63,171 bases of DNA from assembly GCA_021817045.1 (NCBI GenBank), contig JAKAWG010000020.1, positions 1-63,171 of the forward strand, in the 5' to 3' direction. Source of the stretch: Acidobacteriota bacterium. GTDB taxonomy: Bacteria > Acidobacteriota > Terriglobia > UBA7540. Both the position numbers and the translations under genes were made by a program. The notes beneath the pieces are model-generated. The model worked only from the letters and a program-made list of their open reading frames with translations. It was not told where the DNA came from and made no database searches. How positions within the stretch are numbered: the first letter of the stretch is position 1; each line of letters opens with the position of its first letter. Positions 34,984-43,165 of this stretch are shown here, one piece after another.

Positions 34984-36434
34984 CGTTCATTCCTCACGAT
35001 CACGACAGCGAAGAAGCCGTCCATCTCGTGAATCCACGGGAGCGTCTGCAAGCGGCCCGACGGCACAAAGAGCGTGGACATCTCCGGAAACTCGCCGGCA
35101 AGCTCGCTGACGCTCAACAACCTGAACTCCGGCATGGCCGCAAGAACTTCGGAAACCACTTGCTCGTTTTCCTCCGCCTCAAGCGAGCAGGTGGCGTAGA
35201 CCAAGCGACCGCCCGGCTTGAGGATTGCGAGAGCTTGAGCCAGAATCGCGCGCTGCGCGTCAGCCAGCCTCGGCAAATCCTCTGCTTTAAGTCTCCACTT
35301 AATCTCCGGGTTGCGCGCCAGCGTTCCCGTACCGGAGCACGGAGCATCGACGAGCACGCGGTCAAAGCGTGGCGCGAATGGCAAGGGGCGGCGGGCATCA
35401 AGGAAGACACGGTGAAGATGAACGTCCGGCAGCCACGCCTTGGGCCTGATCCTTTCCATCGTTCTCATTCGCCGCGGACTTCGGTCGCACGCCACGAGCG
35501 TTCCAGTGCGCATCATTTCCGCCAATTGCGCGGATTTGACGCCGGGCGCGGCGCAAAGATCAAGCACCCAGTCGCCTCGCCGGGGAGCGACAAGTTCCGC
35601 AACGAGCTGCGAAGCCTCATCCTGCAGCGTCACGCGGCCATCATGCCACGCATCGCTCGTCATCGCCTGCCCGCGTTCAACCACCAGCGCCCGGCGGCCA
35701 TAAGTCCCCAACCGGGTCCTGATCCCACAACTCTCCAGTTCGCGACGAATCTCCTCTCGCCCCTCCGCGCCACCGCTCACTCGCAAGCAGGCGCGCGGAA
35801 TCTGCTGGCTGCCGAGGATCAACGCACGGACGACGTGTGGCGGGAAATTAAGCTCCCAGCGGTCGAGAATCCACGACGGAATCGAGCGGCGCGCGCTTGC
35901 AATGGCTCGTTGGTCGGCTGCAAGCTCTTCCGCGTGCCGTACGGCGAACGGCGCCCGCTCGCACTTCCGCAAGATCGCATTCACGAGTCCTGCTGCGGAT
36001 TTCTTCCGGGCGCGCTTTGCCAGCTCAACGCTCTCGTTCACTGCGGCCGACTTCGGAATGCTCGTAAGGAAGCGGATTTGATAGACACCGAGGCGCAGGA
36101 TTTCCGCAATCTCGGGGTCGAAATACGACAGTTCCCTTCCCGATAGTCGCTCGATTTCGAAGTCGAGGTCGCCGCGCCATCTCAGCACACCCATCACAAG
36201 CTCGGTCGTCAATCGCCTGTCTTCCTCTTTGAGGCGCGGGACCTCCGGCCGCTGAAGAAGGTCAACCGCAAAGCGCGATTTGGTTGCAAGAAGCACTCGG
36301 TAAGCCGCCTCGCGAGCGGGCGAAATAGGCGTTATTTTGACGGAACAAACTCCACTTTCCACTCCGGTTTTTCCTCTAACCGTCCTGCTTTCTGTAACTT
36401 TAATCTCGAGGAACAATTTCGACCGGTTAACCAT
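34980..36434 (-). CDS. rsmB: 16S rRNA (cytosine-967-C5)-methyltransferase
   Basis: The protein is up to 484 aa. An N-terminal NusB-like RNA-binding domain (AREAAYRVLLATKSRFAVDLL...TTELVMGVLRWRGDLD...ILRLGVYQIRFL) precedes the SAM domain with motif I LDLCAAPGVKSAQLAE, motif IV DAPCSGTGTLARNPEIKW and motif VI VYATCSLEAEENE carrying the two catalytic Cys. The first 30 or so residues before KITPISPAREA are not family-like. No good ribosome site supports the ATG at 36434; a TTG at 36416 is possible. It modifies rRNA in the cytoplasm and is coupled to the MBL gene by an ATGA overlap. Confidence 0.94.
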   Translation of the reverse strand: MVNRSKLFLEIKVTESRTVRGKTGVESGVCSVKITPISPAREAAYRVLLATKSRFAVDLLQRPEVPRLKEEDRRLTTELVMGVLRWRGDLDFEIERLSGRELSYFDPEIAEILRLGVYQIRFLTSIPKSAAVNESVELAKRARKKSAAGLVNAILRKCERAPFAVRHAEELAADQRAIASARRSIPSWILDRWELNFPPHVVRALILGSQQIPRACLRVSGGAEGREEIRRELESCGIRTRLGTYGRRALVVERGQAMTSDAWHDGRVTLQDEASQLVAELVAPRRGDWVLDLCAAPGVKSAQLAEMMRTGTLVACDRSPRRMRTMERIRPKAWLPDVHLHRVFLDARRPLPFAPRFDRVLVDAPCSGTGTLARNPEIKWRLKAEDLPRLADAQRAILAQALAILKPGGRLVYATCSLEAEENEQVVSEVLAAMPEFRLLSVSELAGEFPEMSTLFVPSGRLQTLPWIHEMDGFFAVVIVRNER

Positions 36435-36892
36435 GTGGATTCAATAAGATACAGGCTATCCGGGAGATTGTTCCTAAATCGTTCCTCTAATAATCCTTTG
36501 TTTTCAATGAGTTGTGGCGTTGCCCCCCTAAATATTCTTTTTTTCTTGCAGCCACTTATCACCTGCGGCTCACCGTTACGCTAAATTCTGCCGCCGGTTT
36601 GCGACTTTGTAAGGTGTCTTCACGTCGAGCTTCGCCTCCATTGTATCCCTACGCCTTGGTTCAATGGAGACACATGAGACAAATGAGACAGAATTTTTTC
36701 GAGGGCTTCAGACTCTCCAGTCGCGCGAATCCCGAAGACAATAACACGCGGCGGGTGGAGCGCCCGCTCGGGAGTTCGATAGCATTGAGTACGCTACCGT
36801 ACGTTTTCGCCGCCGGGAGGGATTTGGGCCAATCGGGCAGAAGACGCTTGTTGATACCGGGCGGTTCCTGCAGGAAGAGGAATCAATCTGCT
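36435..36892. other. Intergenic region between rsmB and GH76
   Basis: No gene supported. A 9-bp inverted repeat, aggaacaat (36409-36417) and attgttcct (36467-36475), straddles the rsmB start and could form a leader stem or be an operator. The remainder shows no RNA gene or domain. A 150-codon plus-strand frame at 36512-36964 runs into the antisense of the GH76 gene and is not convincing. Confidence 0.4.
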
Positions 36893-37993
36893 CTACTGGC
36901 TGCTGACTCCCGCTGCCGCGAGGAACGCATCGATCGCCGACGTTTGACTTGCGGCGTTCCCTGAGTCCTGGTTCTCAAACGGACCTGACCAGACTTGGCC
37001 AAACTGGTAGCCGGGTCCCTGATCGTTTTTCCAGATGCTCTCCGCGTTGGCCCGGAGAAACGTTGCGTAACGGCGCTGCGGGACTGCCCGATCGAGCCTC
37101 GCCAGATTTCTGACGAAGATGCCCTTGAACTGCACGCCATCGGCCCCACAGTTCGGCTCACAAACATCGTGCAGGGTGCCGTGGCTGTCGGTCAGGTGCG
37201 AAATGGCCGCCATGGCGATCGCCTGCGCTGTCTTTAGCAAAGCGGCGTCGTGGGTGTCGGCGAAGAGCGCGCTCAACCCTCCCAAGATTACCCCCTGGTT
37301 GTAACTCCACTCCGTCTTGTGGTTGTTCCGGCAATTGGAACTTAGCCCATCGTTGATGAGGTTCTCGGAGTTGATCATTCCCGATTGCGAGAACCATTGC
37401 CATTCTCTCTGCGCCCAGGAAAGAGCAGCCGCTCGCTGGGAAGTATCCGTCACCCGGTTCGCGAGGCGCGCGGCAACGGAGAGAAACAATTCGTTAGCAA
37501 TGGCGTTCTTATAGGCACGATCTTTGCTCCACCACACGCCTCCGCCACACGTGTCATCCCACCCAGTGGTCATATTCGCAAAAATGCTGCTGGCCGCGTT
37601 CAGATAGGTCACCTTGTGCGTCTGGTCGTAGGCAGCGATCCAGGCCAGCGCCCACCATCCCTCGTCGTCATAGTAATTGTTCAGGAACCCGCGGCGGACA
37701 TTTCGGGAAAACGTGCTGGAAACGGCAGAAAGGTATTGGTCCGAAGCGCTCAGCTTCGAGTATTCGACGAGTACGGTCACTGCGTTGGCGGCGTTCCACC
37801 ACCCGGTTGTATTCCATAACCCGGTTTGCGGGTTGTACCAGTTGTTTTGCAGCCTCGAAATGGCATCGCTGGCTCTTTGAAGAAAGCACGGCGTCGGGGC
37901 ACGTGCGGCTCCGACTGGGGCCGCAACGCCGCTTCTAGCGGGACAGCTAAGAAGGATCAAGAGAGTGAAAATGACGATGGATGTTGCTCGCAT
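36893..37993 (-). CDS. Glycoside hydrolase family 76 (endo-alpha-1,6-mannanase type), secreted
   Basis: The protein is 366 aa. GAGG lies 7 nt before the ATG. A signal peptide (ATSIVIFTLLILLSCPA) is followed by the (alpha/alpha)6 toroid of GH76. The catalytic Asp pair D109-D110 sits in NNYYDDEGWWALAWIAAYD, and ICDDTCGGGVWWSKD-like sequence (WDDTCGGGVWWSKDRAYKNA) and KTEWSYNQGVILGG are further family landmarks. It cuts alpha-1,6-mannan backbones as found in fungal and mycobacterial envelopes. With GH38 at 10808 it suggests use of alpha-mannan. It is monocistronic as far as I can see. Confidence 0.92.
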   Translation of the reverse strand: MRATSIVIFTLLILLSCPARSGVAAPVGAARAPTPCFLQRASDAISRLQNNWYNPQTGLWNTTGWWNAANAVTVLVEYSKLSASDQYLSAVSSTFSRNVRRGFLNNYYDDEGWWALAWIAAYDQTHKVTYLNAASSIFANMTTGWDDTCGGGVWWSKDRAYKNAIANELFLSVAARLANRVTDTSQRAAALSWAQREWQWFSQSGMINSENLINDGLSSNCRNNHKTEWSYNQGVILGGLSALFADTHDAALLKTAQAIAMAAISHLTDSHGTLHDVCEPNCGADGVQFKGIFVRNLARLDRAVPQRRYATFLRANAESIWKNDQGPGYQFGQVWSGPFENQDSGNAASQTSAIDAFLAAAGVSSQ

Positions 37994-38313
37994 TCATATG
38001 CCTCGAAAAGCTCGTAGGTGGACTGTGTCGGCCAGCAGGTCCTGTCCCGCCGGCTCAGAACGTGTGACATATTCGAATCTGCCATGCTGGGCCCGTTCGC
38101 CTTTCCGCTGTGAACGGCCCTGAGCGCAGCGAAGGAGCTCAGGATAAACTCCGCGAAGCATTCCTGTATTTGGCTGGGAACAAAATGCCGTGATCCTTCG
38201 CTATCGCTCGGGATGACAAGCGTCGACGATGTGAACAAACGGAGGACGTGTGACACGGGTCAATCTTATACACCCAAAACCCCACGGCACAAAGCCGGTG
38301 CCGGGGCTGCCCG
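37994..38313. other. Intergenic region with degenerate palindromes
   Basis: No gene. The stretch at about 38110-38215 holds two arms of an imperfect inverted repeat, ccctgagcgcagcgaagg and ccttcgctatcgctcggg, a type of mobile-looking intergenic palindrome. It separates the convergent or tandem minus-strand GH76 and UroD-like genes. Confidence 0.45.
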
Positions 38314-39432
38314 CTAACCTGCGCGGGGCGAAGCATGGCGCAGGGTCTCACGCTCCGCTCGGCGAATTTCGGCGGCGCGGTCGAGGATGGTTTTCTTGCC
38401 GATTCCGGCTTCTTCGTACATGGCAAAGATATTCTCGTCCGGGGTTTCGGGCGGGACGGTGTGCGAAGCCGCCAGGATATATCCGCCGCCATCGCGCGTC
38501 ATGCCCTCGATCAGCCGCGCCGTGGCCCGCCGCACCTCTTCGACGGTTCCGGTTGGAAGCAGACCCTGCGTATCGACGCCGCCCATAAAGGCCAAATCCT
38601 TCCCAAATTCGGCCTTAAGCTCAAGAGGGTCCATGCCAGGGCAATTGCACTGCACGGGATTGAGCACGTCGATGCCGATCTCGATGAGGTCCGGGATGAT
38701 CGGCCGCAGCGCACCGCAACAGTGATAGGCCACCCACAATCCCTTCGCTTTGCCGACGGCAACGACGCGCGCCAGATGCGGCTTGATGAGCTTGCGCCAG
38801 GAGGCGGGGCTCATCAGCATCGAAACTTGGGAGCTTACGTCGTCACCCGTCCACAGCCAGTCCAATGGGAACCGCTCGACGGCGGCTCGGGAGAGTTCGA
38901 CCGCGAAGTCGGCGCACCGCTTGAGCATTTCATGGGCGAAACCAGGATCGTCGGCGATTTCGAACAGCCCCCTTTCCATTCCGAGCAGCCGCCAATACAT
39001 TTCAAAAACACACGGAGAGACGTCACAGCCGATAAAGTAATCGCGCTCGAGCGCGACCACCGGAAGCATCAACCGCAGCAAATCCTCCAGATGGTCGATG
39101 GGAAACTGATAGCGCAGCGCCTGCTCGCGGCTCGCCTCCGCCAGAGGAAATCCCGTGATTTGATTGAAGCCCTGTTGCTTGGTCCACTGCACACCCCAAA
39201 AATCTACGTGCGACTCGCCTTCATGATCGTGGACGATTCCTTCCATTCCGTAGTTGTTGTTCACCCAGGTTTGGCGCACATCATCACCCATGACTTCGGC
39301 TACACGGGAGGCGGGGATCTCCAGAATTCCAGCCAGACGCTGGGCCGTTTGAGGATGAAACCACATGAACACCGGCAGGCGATCAACCGGCTCCCGCCGC
39401 AAGGCGGCGTGAACGCGTTGTTTCGAGTTCAT
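38314..39432 (-). CDS. Uroporphyrinogen decarboxylase-fold protein (UroD/MtaA-like)
   Basis: The protein is 372 aa from the ATG at 39432 (MNSKQRVHAALRREPVDRLP, a typical start); an ATG at 39453 is possible. The URO-D fold is clear: RVHAAL...PVDRLPVFMW, YHCCGALRPIIPDLIEIGID, LNPVQCNCPGMDPLELKAEF, FMGGVDTQGLLPTGTVEEV and GGGYILAASHTVPPETPDEN. The pattern HCCG...NPVQ...GG.D is that of the methyltransferase-like branch (MtaA/CmuA relatives), not HemE itself. In Acidobacteria and Planctomycetes such proteins often sit near sugar catabolism genes. It is divergent from the sugar isomerase at 39675. Substrate unknown. Confidence 0.88.
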   Translation of the reverse strand: MNSKQRVHAALRREPVDRLPVFMWFHPQTAQRLAGILEIPASRVAEVMGDDVRQTWVNNNYGMEGIVHDHEGESHVDFWGVQWTKQQGFNQITGFPLAEASREQALRYQFPIDHLEDLLRLMLPVVALERDYFIGCDVSPCVFEMYWRLLGMERGLFEIADDPGFAHEMLKRCADFAVELSRAAVERFPLDWLWTGDDVSSQVSMLMSPASWRKLIKPHLARVVAVGKAKGLWVAYHCCGALRPIIPDLIEIGIDVLNPVQCNCPGMDPLELKAEFGKDLAFMGGVDTQGLLPTGTVEEVRRATARLIEGMTRDGGGYILAASHTVPPETPDENIFAMYEEAGIGKKTILDRAAEIRRAERETLRHASPRAG

Positions 39433-39539
39433 AAATTGAGCCCTCGGAAGCATATCATCTCACGTCCCGAACCGTTCTGGCGTTGCCACCCTAGCGCAGT
39501 TGTGGTAAGTATCTACCTGCTCTGAAAAGCCTGCACCAG

Positions 39540-39598
39540 TCACCCCCCCGCGAAAGCGGGGGGCCAGGCGCTGGATTCCCGCCTACGCGGGAATGACG
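39540..39598. repeat. Intergenic repeat copy B
   Basis: This is nearly identical to copy A at 34141-34197: two adjacent hairpins, ccccccgcgaaagcgggggg and attcccgcctacgcgggaat. In copy B the second stem has CCTACG where copy A has CTTTCG, which changes only the loop side of the hairpin. It lies between two divergent genes, about 75 bp before the isomerase start. Confidence 0.8.
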
Positions 39599-39674
39599 GT
39601 CCCCGGCTTTTCATGCTTCGCGGGTGCCGTAAAGCGACATGAGCGGCTCTCGCAAAAGTTTGGAAGGGATCCCG

Positions 39675-40559
39675 ATGAAGCTTGCCGCATTCCCGAAGTG
39701 CTATATCGACCAGCTCGTCGTCGAGCACAGCATGACGGTGTTTGATTGGATTGCGATGGCTGCAGAACTGCCGGTTGACGGTTTGGAGATGTACGACGGC
39801 TTCTTCGAGAACCTGACGCCGGCCTACTTGCGAAGAGTCCGGCGGGCGCTCGAAGAGCGAAATCTGGAAATGCCGATGCTCTGCTGTTCGCCGGATTTTA
39901 CGCTTCCTGACCCGTCCGAGCGGCGCACGGCGGTTGAACTGGAGAAGCGCATGATCGATGTCACGGCGGAGTTGGGCGGAGAGTTTTGCCGTGTTCTCTC
40001 CGGCCAGCGCCGGCCGGAAGTCTCACGCCAACAAGGCGTCGCCTGGGTTGTGGAATGCCTTCACGAGCTTTTGGACTATGCCGGCCGGAAGAAAATTGTT
40101 CTAGCCATGGAAAACCATTACAAGGACAATTACTGGCAGCATCCGGAATTTGCCCAGAAAAGCGACATTTATCTTGAGATCATCAGCCAGATTGATTCAC
40201 CGTGGTTTGGCGTGCAGTACGATCCTTCGAACACATTGCTGGCGGGCGAGGACCCGATTGAGTTGCTCGACAAAGTTAAGCACCGCGTCGTCACGATGCA
40301 CGCCAGCGATCGCAGTCTGAAACCCGGACACACACTTGAGGAGCTGCGTCGGGTGGAAGATGCGATTGGCTACGCTCAAATTCTCTCCCACGGTGTCACC
40401 GGCAGCGGCTTGAACGATTATCCAAGGATTTTCGCGACTCTCCGCGGTGCCGGCTTTAACGGCTGGGTCTCCATCGAGGACGGACTGAACGGGATGGATG
40501 AGCTGCGGCAGTCGACAGAATATCTGCTTCCCTATGTACGCGGCGGACCAGTGAGGTAA
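39675..40559 (+). CDS. Sugar phosphate isomerase/epimerase (AP endonuclease 2-like TIM barrel)
   Basis: The protein is 294 aa. The start at 39675 is preceded by GGAAGGG, and the protein begins with the barrel strand MKLAAFPKCYIDQLV. Conserved metal-site positions are E in VLAMENHYKDNY, D in FGVQYDPSNTLL, H in VVTMHASDRSL and E in GWVSIEDGLNGMDEL, the usual set for xylose isomerase-like enzymes. It probably isomerises or epimerises a sugar or inositol derivative in the cytoplasm. It is divergent from the UroD-like gene across repeat copy B and is followed by tRNA-His on the other strand. Confidence 0.9.
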   Translation: MKLAAFPKCYIDQLVVEHSMTVFDWIAMAAELPVDGLEMYDGFFENLTPAYLRRVRRALEERNLEMPMLCCSPDFTLPDPSERRTAVELEKRMIDVTAELGGEFCRVLSGQRRPEVSRQQGVAWVVECLHELLDYAGRKKIVLAMENHYKDNYWQHPEFAQKSDIYLEIISQIDSPWFGVQYDPSNTLLAGEDPIELLDKVKHRVVTMHASDRSLKPGHTLEELRRVEDAIGYAQILSHGVTGSGLNDYPRIFATLRGAGFNGWVSIEDGLNGMDELRQSTEYLLPYVRGGPVR

Positions 40560-40569
40560 CCACAAAGAT

Positions 40570-40646
40570 TGGGGTGAGCGACGGGATTCGAACCCGCGAC
40601 GTCCAGATCCACAGTCTGGCGCTCTACCAACTGAGCTACGCTCACC
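40570..40646 (-). tRNA. tRNA-His (anticodon GTG)
   Basis: On the minus strand the 7-bp acceptor stem GTGAGCG/CGCTCAC closes a full cloverleaf, with a D arm (GCTCAGTTGGTAGAGC), anticodon arm CCAGA-CTGTGGA-TCTGG and T arm GCGGGTTCGAATCCCGT. The anticodon GTG reads His codons. The extra 5' G (complement of 40646) opposite C73 (complement of 40573) is the His-specific feature. The 3' CCA is encoded at 40572-40570. Confidence 0.97.
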
Positions 40647-41169
40647 GCATTGAGGACCATCTGGGATGGTCTTGAAGAAGGGGCTTTGCTGTTCCGAGAA
40701 GAAACTGCAGCGATTCCACCTCGAATGGAACCGCGCGGCCATGCTTACCACATATCTCTTTGTAGCATCGCCTCTCTGCCACTGTCAATGAAAGGCCATG
40801 TGTCTGTTTGGCGTCGAGGGGGCGTTGGACCGCATTGGGCAACCGTGGTTCGCTGCGACAATATCAAAGTGGGGCGCGGCCGGAGGATATACAAGAGACT
40901 GAAATGATCTCGCCACGCGGTTCACCGGTCAGTTAATAGTGACGCGGCTCGCAAACCCTTCTTACCTATTTCGCGCAAATAAATTCAATCCCCGGCACTG
41001 CTCCATGAACGCGCCTTGCGTTCGTCATTTCGGCGCCCGCTGCCAACTTGAAGATTTTCATGGATTAACTCATGAGTCGCAGCAAACAACCTCTTGCTCA
41101 GAGTTTGGGTCATGAATTGCACTGTTCATCAGTGTTGCACCTTCAGAAGGCGTTGAATCGGGGGGTATT
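40647..41169. other. Intergenic region upstream of tRNA-His
   Basis: No gene supported over about 520 bp apart from the tRNA promoter candidate. The stretch near 41000-41160 has no clear promoter for the following hypothetical gene and no repeat that I recognise. Confidence 0.4.
40759..40788 (-). promoter_or_regulatory. Candidate promoter for tRNA-His
   Basis: On the minus strand TTGACA (40788-40783) is followed by 18 nt and TACAAA (40764-40759), a 6/6 and 4/6 match. The transcript would carry a leader of about 105 nt before the mature 5' end. Confidence 0.4.
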
Positions 41170-41619
41170 TTGAACTTTCAACTCAGGCAAAGCAAGCGCG
41201 CTATTCGCCAATACTTGCGAAGCGCCTACAGCGATGAGCGGCTCGCCTGGCTCTTGGCGCACGCCCGGAGCGGAAAACTCGTTTACCGCTCCTGCTGCTG
41301 CCTGATTGGTGTTGCGACAGCAAACCACGCTCTCCGCGGCAGGGCGGATGTTAACCGCCCCGCGGCCAAGCATTATCACTTGGCGAGGAAGTTCATCGGT
41401 GCCCAGGAAGCAGAACAGGCCTACTGGGAGCTTGGATACAAGGGGGCACCGCGCCAGGAGTTCTCAGACGATGATTTGCGCCGGCGGCGATTAATCCCGA
41501 TGATCCTATCGGAGATGCGCCGACGCGCGCTGCTGCGGGCGACGAGCCCTGAGGAATCCGAACGAGAAGGGCTCGACTCACTGTCCCGCGAGTTATGGAA
41601 GAAAGGGCTTTCATCGTAA
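41170..41619 (+). CDS. Hypothetical protein (149 aa)
   Basis: I do not recognise this protein. It starts at a TTG preceded by CGGGGGG, is basic and Arg-rich, and is predicted mostly helical. It contains a run of three Cys (YRSCCCLIGVATANHAL) and a C-terminal charged region (DDDLRRRRLIPMILSEMRRR; EESEREGLDSLSRELWKKG). No signal peptide or membrane helix is seen. The next gene, a glycosyltransferase, begins 25 bp downstream on the same strand, so the two are probably co-transcribed. Codon use looks like that of neighbouring genes, which favours a real gene. Confidence 0.6.
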   Translation: MNFQLRQSKRAIRQYLRSAYSDERLAWLLAHARSGKLVYRSCCCLIGVATANHALRGRADVNRPAAKHYHLARKFIGAQEAEQAYWELGYKGAPRQEFSDDDLRRRRLIPMILSEMRRRALLRATSPEESEREGLDSLSRELWKKGLSS

Positions 41620-41644
41620 GGGGGGAGGGAGTGAAGGGGGAACC

Positions 41645-43015
41645 GTGAGGGCCGCTGCCGTAGCGACCCTCACGAGTTTGTCTACCAGCGAGGGAAGCAT
41701 GGAGTTGGAACTCGCGACGGCCGAGTCTATAGCCGCACTAGAAGAGCAATCCACCGCGCCCCAGGCCGTCCATCAGCAAAAAAGACGCAGAATCGTTTTC
41801 CTTACTTGCTGGCCTACCTTCGGCGGGGCAGAACAAAATACCATCCACGTAATGTCCCGGCTCGGCTTTAACCGGGTGCAACCCGTAATTATCTGTTGCG
41901 AGGGAGATCCGTACAGCCGCCATCTCACCGAACGCTTACTCCGAGAGACTGAGATACGCAGGGTTAAGCGTCCTCACGGAGTGTTGGGGTACTGGCGCGC
42001 GTTGGCGAAGGCAAGGCCCTACGCGGTCTGTTTCGTGGACGGCGTGGCCTTCCCATTTAGCGCATACTTGGCCGCCCGGCTCGCGCGCGCGCGGCGCATC
42101 GGTGTGGCAGTGCGCTGTTTGGCTTCCCTGCTACTATCGCCTCTTCCGGAGTTGGAGAAGCCTTCAAATGCGCACGGCGTTGTCGGCTGGCTTCTCCAAT
42201 CTCATGTTTGGAGAAGAGTGCTGAAGCCAATCCTCGGCTGTCGCGCCAGAATCGTTCTCAAACGGCACCTTCTTTACGGGTGGCTATGGCCAAAGCTGGT
42301 AGACACGGTCACCTGCGTAAGCGAGGCCGCTCGCCGAAGCCTTCTCGAAGAATTTCGCCTCTCCTCTGGAAAAACGACCGTGGTACTGAACGGCGTTGAC
42401 GGGCACTACTTTTGTCCGGCCGAGCGGCCCTCGACTCTGAAGCGCGAACTGGGAATAGCGACTTCCGATAGGTTGCTACTCGATGTCGGAAGGCTTGCGC
42501 CGGAGAAGCGCGTTGACGTCCTGCTTGAGGCTCTTCTCCGCCTGCGGCAGGAAGGTGAGCGGATAACATGCCTGATCGCAGGCGAAGGAGGGGAAGAGCA
42601 AAAATTGCGGCACCAAGCCGAAAAAAGTGGTGTTGCACCGTATGTCCGGTTTCTGGGCTTCCATAGAGATCTGAGGCCGTATTATCGCGGCGCGGACTTG
42701 CTGGTGCTCCCTTCTCGAACGGAAGGCCTCCCGACGGTGTTGTTGGAGGCGATGGCGTGCGGCGTGCCTTGCGTGGCCACGCGCGTCGGAGGCGTGCCGG
42801 AAGTGATTACCGACGGGGTGGACGGGTGGCTGGTGGAAGCAGGATCCGCTGGGGCACTCGCGGAAGGAATTCGCAAAGCGCTGGCCCAAGGCGGCTGGCT
42901 GAAGGAGTACGGCGCGCGAGGACGGATCAACGTGGTGGAGCAGTTTAACGTGGAAAAGCAGGCGCGTGAACTAGCCCGCACGCTTTTTGGGGAATGGGCG
43001 GTGGTCCAGAGGTAG
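41645..43015 (+). CDS. Glycosyltransferase family 4 (GT-B fold)
   Basis: The protein is up to 456 aa from a GTG at 41645 preceded by GGGGG. An ATG at 41699 with GAGGG upstream is equally good and begins closer to the family start. The N-domain opens with RRRIVFLTCWPTFGGAEQNT. The nucleotide-sugar C-domain carries LLLDVGRLAPEKRVDVLLEA and the EX7E segment EGLPTVLLEAMACGVP followed by TRVGGVPEVI. It transfers a sugar from an NDP-sugar or similar donor at the cytoplasmic membrane face, probably in envelope polysaccharide or lipid glycosylation. No other polysaccharide genes are adjacent. Confidence 0.92.
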   Translation: MRAAAVATLTSLSTSEGSMELELATAESIAALEEQSTAPQAVHQQKRRRIVFLTCWPTFGGAEQNTIHVMSRLGFNRVQPVIICCEGDPYSRHLTERLLRETEIRRVKRPHGVLGYWRALAKARPYAVCFVDGVAFPFSAYLAARLARARRIGVAVRCLASLLLSPLPELEKPSNAHGVVGWLLQSHVWRRVLKPILGCRARIVLKRHLLYGWLWPKLVDTVTCVSEAARRSLLEEFRLSSGKTTVVLNGVDGHYFCPAERPSTLKRELGIATSDRLLLDVGRLAPEKRVDVLLEALLRLRQEGERITCLIAGEGGEEQKLRHQAEKSGVAPYVRFLGFHRDLRPYYRGADLLVLPSRTEGLPTVLLEAMACGVPCVATRVGGVPEVITDGVDGWLVEAGSAGALAEGIRKALAQGGWLKEYGARGRINVVEQFNVEKQARELARTLFGEWAVVQR

Positions 43016-43165
43016 CTTCGGCGAGCGCTTATGGATCCAGCCGCCTCGCGCTGGGCTATTCTACGGCGACTCTAACGGGCCTCGCTGAGACAGGCTACGA
43101 ATCGTTCCTGCAATCGTGAACCGGGCATTGACTCCTGCCCCGAAACGATCACAGGCCTCCTTGCC

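Noticed and set aside
34731..36146. 471-codon open frame on the plus strand
   Set aside because: Antisense shadow of rsmB; the minus-strand product has full catalytic motifs and this one has none.
36512..36964. 150-codon plus-strand frame
   Set aside because: Its C-terminal part is antisense to GH76 and its composition is not protein-like.
38335..39525. 396-codon open frame on the plus strand
   Set aside because: Antisense shadow of the UroD-like gene.
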